DNA of 64,000 nucleotides from Bryoerythrophyllum caledonicum (lineage: Eukaryota > Streptophyta > Bryopsida > Pottiales > Pottiaceae), in contig OZ020516.1 of assembly GCA_963971425.1 (NCBI GenBank), positions 35,700,199 to 35,764,198 of the forward strand. Reading direction: 5' to 3'. The translations under genes and the position numbers were made by a program. Within the stretch, counting starts at the first letter, position 1. Each line of letters begins with the position of its first letter. This document shows, piece after piece, positions 11,950 through 23,900 of the stretch. A model generated the notes under the pieces. It was not told the origin of the DNA. It was given only the letters and a program-made list of their open reading frames with translations, and ran no database searches.

Positions 11950-14900
11950 TCAACTTTCTTCGCACAGCAAACTTGCGACCATCGCATCTGCAGTGAGACC
12001 TGAGCTGCTAATAACACTAGGGATTATTTTTTCAGCAGCGGTGGTCCGGACAAACTCCTTGAGTTCCGTGAAGCTGGAGTGTTCGCTGTATGGCACCTCG
12101 TATCTGCAAAGGCTCAGAAAATCAGAAGGACGTTCACCAGAGGTCCGAAATTTTACACAGCGGCTCCCTCTGCTACACATTTCAATGATTTCTTAAATAA
12201 GATAAGACTGTTCAAGAGGAAGGGTATAAGGTCTAAAGACTTGGCTGGGTTTCATGCATCTAAGGTGATCACTCAAACAAAAAGGACGCCAAAAAGTCTG
12301 CGCTGATGAGTGCGGCAAGGGGAAAAGTGCGACATACAACTGTAAATGTCAATCTATGACAACGTACCGAATTATACTGCCTTGTTGATATCGTCGACCA
12401 GGGCGACCCTGTATGCGTTTCTTGTCCTTCCCAAAACTCCAGCCTGTCGGTGAGAATGCAACTATGGAATTATATCGTCCCTGGAATTTAAACAATACAT
12501 CGCATTGTAGTAAGATTTACCGGGTCAAGACCTGAAAAGGGAACATTTAAAACACGAAGACGATTTTCACGATGTTACAATATAAATGTTGAACACGGTG
12601 CTCTAAAAAGAAAAAAGAAACTACTCGTTAGCGCGGAAAGGAAAAGAAACGAAGGGAAAAAAGAAAGTACATGGTAATGGCGCGAGATTGAGCCCATGCG
12701 TTTGAAGCTCGCAATGCTCCACAATGGCACCACATGAATATGGCTCTCCTGATCTTTTGTAGTCAACCACTTCTTGTCTTCCTCAGCTAGGTCCATACAG
12801 TCAAGCAGTCGCTGCTTTGCTTTTCCGACATAGACGTACTTCTTTAGCGCTTTTCCAACCTCAAGAAATATTCGCTCTTTGCCTGTTCACATGCATCTTA
12901 GTATCTATAACATAATGGGTCATTATTTTGGGATTTAGGAAACAGGGGCATACTTTATGGACTAAATCGACAGGTTTGGAAGAATGCCTCATGTAAACTA
13001 GACTCAAAATTTAGTAAGTGTGTCATACGTTTATTTCTTAATGAACTCAGTTCTGTTTAAACAGTGGATACACAGCACACATGGCAGTTCGAAAAACTCA
13101 CCGATCGTGTACGTGCCAATAAGGAAAAGAGTTTTCGTGTTAAATGCCTCCGCTTCTATCGCATCAATCACAAACTGCACGATTGTATCTTGCTTCGGAA
13201 AGTCGTACTGCATAACAAAAGAACAGATTACATCCATCTCGATAAATACATGCAAACCGCGACTTTTCTCACTCAATTAAAACGAGGCCTTCTGGGTGAT
13301 AGGACAAATCACAAAAAACAAAGAGGGACCTGCTGCTCATGAGTTTTGAAGAGTAGTATGGAATTCCTGCCTAAATGTGAAGTTGCCAACTAAAGTAAAA
13401 ATGAGAGATCTCACGAAGGCAACTAAAAAAACGAGTGTAAAACTTGGTTCTAACCTGGGGATCGCAGTAGGTTGTGTCAAGAATGAGGGTCGTTATTGGG
13501 CATGCTTTCAGGACCTCATTACAAGTCATGTCTGAACAGAAGCGAAAATCTCCAGTGTGTAACACAGCCTTCAGCTCATCCAAAAAACAAAATACGATTC
13601 ATCAGATGTTTGATCCAAGTCTAAATTTTGACGTGAAGTGTATGAAATAGTGGATGTCAGAACACCAACAATAATCATGATTACAGATTCGTCTAAGTTC
13701 AAATGTCAGAACGGCTGTTTGAAGGGGACGTTTGTCACGAAGTCTTACCTTACCGTTTGGTGGCTCGAAGAGAATCATGACTGATCCTGGGCAGTGATTT
13801 GCATCGATAAACGTCACTCGGACACCATCAATGAAAACTGTCTCATTGAGGGGCAAAACTTGAATACGGTCGAAGGGTATTCCAATGCGAAGGTTGACAA
13901 GACGCGCTGTGATTGATGAGCAGAATATTTTTCCGTGTCTAAAACCCCGTGTAAGCCCTTGGTAGTCTGCATCACCTAGTGCTTTCTTAATAAAAGTTAA
14001 TCTGCACATATGGCGGCTGCCTCTGTACATTCAACTAAGCTCCACACTACTTTGACCAAAGCGCCCCTCGTCTATTTAAGGACTAATATGGAAAACCTAA
14101 GCAAGAGTCTGCTCTAAGAATAAAGTTTAGTCTTATATAAGGAACATGTCCGATTGAAGTCATGCTGCTGAGAGAAAAGGCTATGACATAGGCTTGCAGA
14201 ATTTTGCAAGAACGAGATCTCATGTAAAAATAATGATAAAACTAAGTGTACAGAAATGCTTACGGTCACTGTGGAAATGAGTAAGAAACCAATGAGAGCA
14301 GTTGCCTGTTGTGTACTTGAAAGCATCCTGTAAAACCAAAATTCAAATAATCACCTACTTGGTAGTACCAGAGTAAGCACAGCAACTGCTCGAACTCAAA
14401 ACAGATTACAAGCATGATAGAAAATTTTCATACAACCCACCTTGATTTCATTGCATCTATTTTAATAAGAATCAAACTTGATAAATTCAAACCTGGTGCG
14501 AAGGAAATCATATTGAAGCCAATGTAAAGGGCAAGGGCATATCCTACCACTCTAAAGGAGGTGCCAGGAATACACATCCACGTTGGAATGCCACTGGTAC
14601 TGGAACTTCTCAAATTTCCACCAGCAGTAACAGGCCCTCTTTGACCTCTATTTCTCACCAATACTCCTGCAGTGCTTGTGATACCTGCGGCTTTTGGACC
14701 AGCAAGAGTATTGCTATCTGGAGCTGGAACGCGCGGCCCCGTATGTCGAGAAACGAAGAAATCGGCAATGGACTTTTTGGACCCTGGAAAGACAGCACGT
14801 GAAATTAAATACATCTATGTCTGGAGGAGCGGTATCTAGTAAAACCCACAAACGTCATAGCTTATCAATGTTTTGATAGAGAGAGCAGAAGCATATGATG

Positions 14901-17212
14901 TCGCAGGGTGTGAAGACGCTGTTAATCTCATTTGAGCATCAAGCGCCAAGATACAGAATCAATGAAGGTCAACGATTGTGAACTTACATGAAAAGGTCAA
15001 TGAAAACTAAATAGCAGGAACTGTGACTTGAGTGTAATGTGTCAACCGAACTGACAATACTACCTTGTAATGTGTCAACCGAACTGACTACAACTGAATC
15101 TGAAAGCCTTTGAGCCTCTTGCATTGCCGCTTTCTGTTGTGCTGTGAGAGCAGGTTTTCTTAATTCTTGAATTGCACAAACTATCTTTCTCCTTGGCCCA
15201 AGTGCTGTAATTCCCAATGAACTGAGATCCTGCCGCACAGATGGTTAAAACAAAGAGCTCGATGTCAAACTAACAAGGATAACCAAACGCACAAAACTGC
15301 GGCTATAGCGCTGCAACATTGTTGGCAGCCGACCAAAAGGAGCCTAAAAAAGCAGATTAATGGAGAATCATACACAGCTAAGGAATGAGGAACCAACAAG
15401 TACATGGTCAGCACTGAAAAAAAAATGGATGCATCTCTTCCGCAAGGATTCGCGACATACTTAAAAGAGAAGTAAATGAGACCATACCTCCTCAGTGAGC
15501 CACTTTAAAGTATCCCAATCGATCTCCTCTTTCACAAAGATGTCAACATACTTCCCCAGGTTCAAATCTGTCAACCACTTCACAACCGGACCCACGTCGG
15601 GCCTGCCTAGCGCCTGGGCCACTTCGGCTGCCGCGGGTTTAGCGACTTGACCTGGACCTTCTCCTTTGTTGTCATCTAAGCAGGCGTTTGTGTGCGCTTC
15701 TCTCTGAGCAGTGGATAATTCTTCTATGCAATCTCCACAAACTGGACATACAATATTCTCCGTCATGACAGTTCTTGGACTAAATAGCACCTGTGAAATC
15801 CCCTCCATTCCCGTGCACCCAGGTTGAAAATCTCCAGAAATCCTTCCAACGCACGGCAGTTTGACCTTTTCTAAGCAGGCATTCGTGTGCTCTTCTCTCT
15901 GTGCGGCGGATAATTCTTCAATACACACCCCACAGACTGGGCAATCAAGAGCCTTGCCTCTCCCAGTTTGTTCGCTACTCAGATGCTGTGTACTTTCAAA
16001 ATCACCTCTTAGACAATCCTCAGGATTTGTTCTCCCACAAAACAAGTTGCTTTTCATCAAACAATCACCGACGTGCTGTTCTCTGTCCCTGACGGACAGG
16101 TCAACTACTTGGGTGTGATGCACGGACAGGTCGATCCCACACACTGGGCACTCGAAAGAGTCTATGCTTTCATTTCCCATTTCATTAGAAATAAGAGCCT
16201 CGTAGTCCAACTCTGCTTCATCGACCAACGCTCGCAATGCAGTGCCTGAAGAATATACCTCTTCAACATTTCCCTCGCATTCGACCTGCTGCTTGTCAAC
16301 TGCATCTCCTTCGCATTCACCCTTCTTTTCAACTGTAGGATTAGGAACTTGGTCCGTTCTGTGATTTCCTAACACGATGTCATATATATTATACTTCCGT
16401 TTGGGTCGCTCCTCAACAGTCATTTTCACCGCATCCACCGCAGCTTCACTCCGCCCTTGCTCTAATTCCAGCCCAACTGGTGCCTCTATCTGAGTACAGA
16501 TAATCGTCTCCTCATCGACTTCAACGTCCAAATCAATCCTAACACACTCATCCCCATCAAAACTCAAAGAGTCCAGCTCTCCACTTGCATCAGTCCGTAC
16601 ACCTTCTGCAGCTGTCTTAACTTTCTTCGCACCATCCGAATGGACACTGGACTCTGTCTTCCTCTTCAAATCAAATCTTGAAACACGAAGTTCAGATTGA
16701 TCACAAGCAAGTGAACGGCGGTCCGTGCTTTCAATCCTATCACTGTCGTCCAAACCTGCAGTGCTAAATGATGAGGCTTTCGCTAGCTTCTTCGAACTGA
16801 CAGGGTTCCCATTCTCGTCCCCTTTCACCACCACAATAGCGCCGGTACCAACATTGTCCAATATCTTGGAATTATGATCCTTCAACACCCGATTCTCATT
16901 CCCTTTCCGCTCTCTCTTCTTCGCGACGGTACTTTCAACATCACAACATATCTTCACATCTTTCCCTTCTTCATCGTCCAAACGCACCGGATCTCCAGCC
17001 TCGCCGCTACCCCTCTGCCTCCGCTCCAACTTCAAGCTCCTGCGCTTCGTATTCTTCTCCTTCACTTGTTTTGCGACGGCGCAGCTCCGGAGCGCCAGCG
17101 CCTGGTTGAGAAACGCAGGCTGGAAGTCATCGTCGCTATCGTTCTCGAGCGCGATAGCCAAGGCGAAGTCGATGTCGCCATGAGCACTCCCCTGCGTATA
17201 CTTGATCTTCAT
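11950..17212 (-). CDS. SNM1/Artemis-family DNA cross-link repair nuclease with UBZ fingers and SAM domain
   Basis: Ten exons join in frame: 17212-15488, 15229-15064, 14783-14548, 14327-14264, 13966-13749, 13568-13455, 13207-13102, 12882-12671, 12480-12368, 12103-11950, giving about 1035 residues. The start is the ATG at 17212; the longer frame to 17236 opens with TTG. Three zinc fingers of CPxC...HxxxC type (CPVCGIDL ~352, CPVCGVCIEEL ~422, CPVCGDCIEEL ~487) fit ubiquitin-binding UBZ4. A SAM domain follows (about 530-605). The metallo-beta-lactamase core shows HFHSDH (~726), DANHCPGS and HTGDFRF; the beta-CASP/DRMBL part shows LDTTYCDPQ, KKYVYVGKAK, HVVPLWS, SPTGWSFGKDKK and VPYSEHSSF. This family trims DNA at interstrand cross-links and double-strand breaks. 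The SAM-containing layout resembles Arabidopsis At2g45700. All catalytic motifs are present, so it should be active in the nucleus. Confidence 0.93.
15033..15088. repeat. 23-bp direct repeat across the exon 2 donor of the SNM1-like gene
   Basis: A 23-bp sequence at 15033-15055 recurs exactly at 15066-15088, offset 33 bp. The right copy is the 3' end of exon 2 plus its donor context; the left copy lies just inside the intron. It is a small local duplication that leaves the used donor intact. Confidence 0.85.
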
Positions 17213-17850
17213 CGCTCCTGCTATCAACCTGACCAAACCCTAGCCTGCATTACCATCGCTACAATGTCACCAAACCCTGACCAATTGTAGCCAAACCAGG
17301 GCGGAATCGATGTCGACATCAGCATGAGCACTCCCCCGGCCACTGCTCTGCGTGTACTTCATTTCCATCGTAAACCGGACAGTGAGTCAGACTGGTACTG
17401 TCATGTAAACGCTAGCTGTTGTACCAATCCCCCGTTCCTTTCTACAAATCGTTGAAACAGAGTGAAGAACAATGCTCCTGCCTGAGTAGAAACTGCCATC
17501 AAAATGTTTGCAACAGAACCCTAGCCTGCATTGCCATCGCCACAACGTCACCGAACCCTACCAATTGTTGTACCAAAGCCCAAACCAGGGCGAACTCCGT
17601 GTCGAACTGCGCGTATGAGCACTCCCCTCGGGCACTGAACTTTCTCCTCATCTTCTCTCGAAAACCCTGGCCTGCACAGCCATCGCCACAACGCCACAAA
17701 ACCCTACCAATTGGCCCGAACCAAGGCGAAATCCTACGGATGAGCATTCTCCCCGGCCACTGCTCTGCGTGCACTTGATCTTCATCACTCCTGACCGAAT
17801 CCTAGCCTGAATTACCATCGCCAGAACGCCACCAAACCCTATTCAATTGC
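17165..17850. repeat. Degenerate tandem copies of the SNM1-like gene start region
   Basis: The motif ATGAGCACTCCCC followed by a GCGTRTACTT-like segment, then AACCCTAGCCTGCATT and CCAATTG, begins inside exon 1 (about 17171-17290). It is repeated about three more times upstream, near 17311-17600, 17600-17735 and 17735-17850, each diverged and of different length. The promoter region was thus built partly from duplications of the gene's own start region. Confidence 0.75.
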
Positions 17851-20800
17851 CCGAACTCCAAACCTCCAGCCTATTTTCCCTAAGGAGAGAAGAATGAGAA
17901 TGCGAACGGGTGTAAGGAGAGGGAGAAGGGGGAGTTTGGACAGAAGAGCAAGGGATTGCGGAGGCGAATGTGACGATGAGGTGAGCTTCGGAAGCGATGG
18001 CGATGGCGAAGGGCGAGAGTGGAGAGAGAATGGAGAAGCGTGAAGAGGAATCCAAAGGAGTAGAGATTCAAAGCCTCGGAGTCAGCATCTGGAGGGAAAT
18101 TCGATCTTCAGCAAGTTCTGTTCGTCGGCGCGTTTGGTGGGAACGCATTCATCCATACGATAAAGATAAAGCTATTTCTCATGGCCGATAATAATTCCAA
18201 CCCAAGTGACTTCGTACTTTTCCGATGAAAATTGAATTAGTTGTAAATTTTAAAAGTGTGTTGCCATGTTTAGTGGGTGCCACCCGTGAGCAGCGACCAA
18301 AAGCAAAGGGTCCTGACTAATCAAAAACCTTCATTTGGAATTGAATGGGTGGTAATGGGATGAAAGTAGGTTGGATATACCCCAATTTTGTAGGCGTTGG
18401 GTGTGGGATTTGGTTGATTATGGGAGGGCTTTCTTTATACGTCCTACCGTATTTTTAGACATTTTGCTTGACTAAGTATTGGAAGATAACAAATCTAAAT
18501 ATCTTTTGGAATCAATATATGTATATTGTCAAACATGTAGAATACTATAGCATTGAATATGGATTTTGCTAGGAAACAACTGAATTTGAAACTATTTAAT
18601 TTATTTCTAGGAACGTGCCCAAAAATTAATAAGCTCCAACCAATTTATAGAAAAGTGTGCCCTAGAAATTGATAAGCGAAATCTAAATTGATAGATTTTC
18701 AAACAATATATTATATGCAGGGAAAACTATTAATGAACCTGATACTAAATTTTTTGTATGATTCACGTATGGAATATATATGATATAACTCAATTTTTAT
18801 ATATCAGTATCTTAAAATATCTTACAAAACTAAGAGGTAATTTCTTGAATCAATGACAAAAAATGATAAACGACTAATTTCATAAAGAAGTTGTGGGAAA
18901 AAAATGTAATAAATAAATAAATAATTGCAATTTCCAAACTTTTAATAAATATTCAACTCTATCCAAGTGAACTTCATCTTAGTTATATTGGAGCATGTTG
19001 TTTGAACACACCATAGATTGATCCACTATCAATAATATTGACAATAATTAAGTTTTTTCATAGAGTTTTAAGCTTAATGCGATAATTTTTTTGCTTTTCT
19101 AAACAATTTGGTCCTTCAGCTTTACATTGTCATCTGTATGATGAAATTTTTATTCTATTTTAGTTTTTTTTTAATTTGAAATAAAACTGAATCTTTTGTA
19201 TTTCATGGTTGATGAATGGAAACCAAGGACTAAAACTTAATTGTATATTTCCAATGGAGACACAAGAGTTTTCATATTATATATGATAATACTAATTTTG
19301 TTATTTCTTTATTTGGTTGAACTAGCACATGGGAGCTCTAAACTCAACCCTAGTTGTATTTATTGCCTTTACAAATTATACCTCAAAGTCCAAGGTTTAT
19401 ATCCAATGTCTACAATGCCACGAATTCGTGAATTTCATGTGCTTAAAACATTGTCAACATTGAGTACCTGATCACAAATAGGTGCTTCTACCTAAAGAAG
19501 TTGGTAAGGAGAGGTCTTATGAGAGAAACATGGTTCATGAACGACACTAATTTGACCATCTTGTCTTATAACTTGTGTTGTATCCACAAATTATAAACTT
19601 ATTTAGTATCCAAAAACCTATTCAACAAAAATATCTCTATTCATACATTAATGAATTTTTAATTAAATAGCAAAAAAAATTATAATCATTTTTGTGTAAG
19701 ATTTATTTAAATACTTGAAAGGTGCCAAACTTGATCCCTGTGGATACAAAAAATGTCCTCCCATCACTCCCATCAATAACTCTCTCTCTCTCTTCTCCCC
19801 TATTCCCTTTCCATCATGGATTGCCATCACTGCTCATGCATATCATTGGTGGAAAAAAAAAGGTAGCACTGAAATTCCCCATGCTCTCTTTCTTTCCATC
19901 TGGAATCCTCAATTTAAATTTTCTTTTCTTTCCTCTTCTCAAAGGACTTTCCTCTACTAATACTTGGAGAGCAGCAACAAAGATGCTCTTAATATAAACC
20001 CAATCCACCCATAACTACATAAATTCCTTCCCAAACATATATATTCACTAGAATCTATCTAAATCAATATATTTGAGACTATTAGTTCAGAGGTGGTATT
20101 GAATGAGGTGGGTTGACAACTAGACATCATACTACCGTAGGTGAACCTCTAATTTGGCGTTTATTAATTAGAAAAATGCTTGCTAAATTAAGTGGGAAAA
20201 CATTTAATAAATTGTCAAAACTATAGAAACTATATATTTGCAGATTTTGTCGCACATGAAGACATCAAAGGGGCTTGGAAAAGCCTCCATTTGAGGTTGT
20301 GCATGCATGGAGGCTTTGATCTAGAACCCCGAGGTCTTGGGTACAAGCCCCACGGTCTTAAAATGTGCTAAATAGAGTAATATGTGATATCTTGCCAAAG
20401 ATTAATTTATTTTTATTTTGGATGCCAAATTGCCCTTTCTCACTTTAATTAATTATTTGGCATGAAAGTGCCGAACTAGAGGTTCACCTACAGTGTAGAC
20501 TAGGTAGTTCGTATTGTAGTATAGGCCCGGATACTGGTTTATACAAGGGTTATTGTATTCTCCTGTAGACTGGCTTGTCGATATGCTCGTTCTCTTCACC
20601 CCAAATCTTCACCATCCCTAGATTCACCTCCATCCCATAGATCTCTCGCACACACGCTTCAAGGCTCCGCCCCTCTCGCGAATTAGGGTTTCCACTTGGT
20701 TCCTTGATGACACTGTCTGTCGATCGACTTCGTCTTCATTTCTCACTTGTCTGTTGCTGGATCAGGCGCGGGTCTGGAGCTCCGAGGGGAATCGGCCATG

Positions 20801-20928
20801 GATCTGTGGGTGAGAATCTGGTTCCTGCAATCCTCTGCTTTTGTCAATACCTTTGTTCCGCAGATTTGTCTCAAAAGCATGTGCTCATGTCGAATGTTTC
20901 CAAGCAGCGAGGGACCGGGGAGCGGGCG
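17213..20928. other. Intergenic region between divergent SNM1-like and p115-like genes
   Basis: The left 650 bp hold the degenerate tandem copies described separately. The part from 18.2 to 20.1 kb is AT-rich and carries no coding signal. A foldback element lies at 20133-20498. The last 400 bp include the leader of the p115-like gene, with an upstream ATG at 20799 and a possible leader intron (GTGAGA near 20811, acceptor near 20864). Confidence 0.5.
20133..20498. mobile_element. MITE-like foldback element, about 366 bp
   Basis: The left terminus CGTAGGTGAACCTCTAATTT is mirrored at the right by AACTAGAGGTTCACCTAC; over about 26 bp the two arms differ at only a few positions. The interior has no coding capacity. 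A target-site duplication is not clear. Size and structure fit a miniature inverted-repeat transposable element. Confidence 0.75.
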
Positions 20929-23900
20929 ATGGCGTTCAAGCTCGGTTCGTTGAACCTCAACGCCGTTGCTCAGGTATTGCTTCATTTCGTTTTTGATTTG
21001 GTGCGCGGTAACTTGTTAGATTCAAAAATTTCTCCATCTCGTGATTGTTTTCCATTGTTTGATGCGCAGCTAAAGAAGAATTAGCTCTTTTTGGTTTGAT
21101 TCCTTGGACTTTGTGATTCTTTGTTTGTGTCTGTGAAGAAGTTGAAGGTAGAATGTAGTTTCCGCTGAAGGCAGATTTAAAAATTTGCATTCCAAGTTGG
21201 AGACAGGTGATGTGCTGAATTGATTATCATGTTTGTTTTGGTTTTTGGTGAAGGGAGTGGGCGGGCTGGTGTTTGGAACCAGTGGTTATGGTCGGGAGGA
21301 AGACGATGGGTAAGGAAGAGGGTGATAAGCTTCTCAAAACTTTACCCGTTTGTATGTAAAGAACAAAATTAATCAAATGGCTGCAATATTTTTAGTAGTA
21401 ATGAAAATTGTAAGCGTACTAATTAGAACTTGATCTCATACTACGTTTTGTAATCAGAGAAGGATTCATGGAATGGGATTTATGATGGAGAGTGTAATGA
21501 ATCGAACATCATTGTGGTCAGATCAAAGTACATAATATTTTAATGCAAGTCAAACATTTTCACACATTGTCAGGCAAGGGACCATAAAAAAAACTAGAGT
21601 TCTTGATGTTTTTTAGTTTTTATTTAGACTATTACAAGATATGATTCTTCTTTTTTGACCGTTTGGATTATACTTTTAATAAATTTGATTCACAAAAACT
21701 TAAAATGTGTAGTGGCAATTTTTGAACCACTGCTACTTGCTCAGTTGTTTTGAATATGCTCCTACATCTAAAAACTTGTCCACAAGCAAGATGTCCTTCT
21801 ACCCCTAAAAACTTGACATCACATAGAAGATGATGTTTTAAAATTTTGACTTCTGCAAAAATTTGAGACAAAGTGAAGTAAAATTCTGTTGGTCCTCTCA
21901 ACACAGGAAGGAAGAGGAACCTTATTCTTTATTTCAGACACTGTAATTTTCTAGTTTGTGTAGTCAAAGTTTATGAAATGTTGTGAGCATGTTATTTTAT
22001 CAACTTAGATTAAGATCTTGTGGTAAAAAATGGAAATACGGCTTTTTGTCTCCATTTTCACTCTTTTACAATAGAATGGGCCATTTTGAAGTGATTTTGG
22101 TGTGAAACAGTCAAGGAGCTTTAGGGGTTAAATGTAGTTTAGTTGCCTTCAAAAGAACAAGTAGGAGAGGTCATGAATCTTACCCGGCGTTTTCCTCTTT
22201 GGGCTGATTATAGATGAATTGAGCTGATTTTTATGATTCAAAACGAGAGAAGAGGTCAAAACTCTTGGTGTTTTTGCCTTCACAAATATCTCTTCAAAGT
22301 CCTAAGATGGAATTTCTTGCCAAATGTACGTGCAGGGGCGTAGAGGAGCTTTTGGAGCGGATTAGCAATGGCAAGCTTGCCGATGATCGGCGCAGTGCAA
22401 TGCAAGAGCTGGAGGCCGCCGTGGCTGAGAACCGAGCGGCCAAGCTTGCATTTGGAGCTATGGGTAAGAAAATGTAATTTAAAGTTCTTCTCTAGTAGTG
22501 AGGTTCTTGTTTGTTAGGGTACATGCTTATTAGATGCATGGGACTGTTTCAGGTGACTGCTGCTTTTGCTGAAGGCCCTTTCTGTGTAAGCAGGGTTCCC
22601 TATTCTGATGGCGGTTTTCAGAGAGGAGCGTGAAGACTTAGACATGGTGAGCTCCAAGTAATAAACCATCATAATCTTGCCATTTCTGTTAGTAGACTTA
22701 TTTAACCCGATATGGTAGCCAGAATTTCGACGTTTGAGAGAAAAAGAATGAAAACAAATAACTTAATGTCGTCCATAAACAACTCCATGTGCTCATTTGG
22801 GGTCACAAAATTGTAGTCTATGTTGACACTGATACTCATGTGTAGAATCAATATTTGGAAGGGCTCATGTGGTTGGATGGCAATGTATGTGGTATATCAA
22901 GCAAACTCTTTTTTTGTTTGTAAGAGGCAGACCTAGAAGTCTTCATGGTGTCGTTTTGATGTTATCTTTCTTGTTTTAACACTTTTTGTATCTATTCATG
23001 TACATGGAAACTTTTCTACATCATAAATTTTGTTGCATATGTAGGATGAAAAGTTGGCCTTAGTTTTTTAATTGAAGTGCATGCTCTTAGGTGAGGGGAG
23101 CATTGGAAACGCTTCTCCATGCTCTGACGACAGAGGATCCGGGGCAAGGGCAGTCTGATCAAGTGCAAGCAGGCAAAGTGAACTCAGAATTGCTTGCACG
23201 AGAGCCTGCAAGCATTGCACTTCTGTTGAGCCTTCTGGTATGCAACCCACATGTTATGTTGAAATCTCTCTCCCAGTTATGTTGGAATCCTTCACCTTAG
23301 TGTTTTTGTTTTTGAAGATCGGCATGACAAACTCAACCTCTTCTTTTGTGTAGGATGAACCCGACTTTTATGTGCGTTATCATACGCTACAACTTCTGAC
23401 TGCGTTGCTCACGAATTGCCCGGCAAGGTGTGCATAGACACGGTTTGCACATTGCACAAGTTTGAGATGTGCTCGGCTCAACTTCAATTGCAGCACTCCT
23501 ATCGATTGCGGTGGTGTTCTTTTGGTTTGGTTCTTAGCAGTTGATCTTATTGTTGTATGAATTATTGATGGGGTGAAATGTGGCGAAGGCTGCAGGATAT
23601 GATACTTTCCATACCTCAGGGTATCACTCGGCTAATGGACATGCTTGCTGAGCGTGAGGTATGTTCTCTAGACTAGCTTTGTCCGGTTGCATTCCAAGTA
23701 AGCCAGTCATTTCTGCTCTAGTCCTATACCCTATTGGTTCAAACCCTAGTCTTGTCCTCCTTGGTCTTCTAAAGACGATATTCTAGGGTGTCCCAGTGAT
23801 AGTGACAAACAAAGAAGATTATCGTTCCAATTACCGAATCTTGTGTTGGACATGAAGAGACATCTGAGGGACACCCTACCATCGTCGTGAAAAAAATTGT

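Noticed and set aside
17212-17236. Upstream start for the SNM1-like protein at 17236
   Set aside because: That codon is TTG; the first ATG in frame is at 17212.
20280-20400. Possible tRNA gene from GGTACAAGCCCC-like B box
   Set aside because: No cloverleaf could be formed; it lies inside the MITE-like element.
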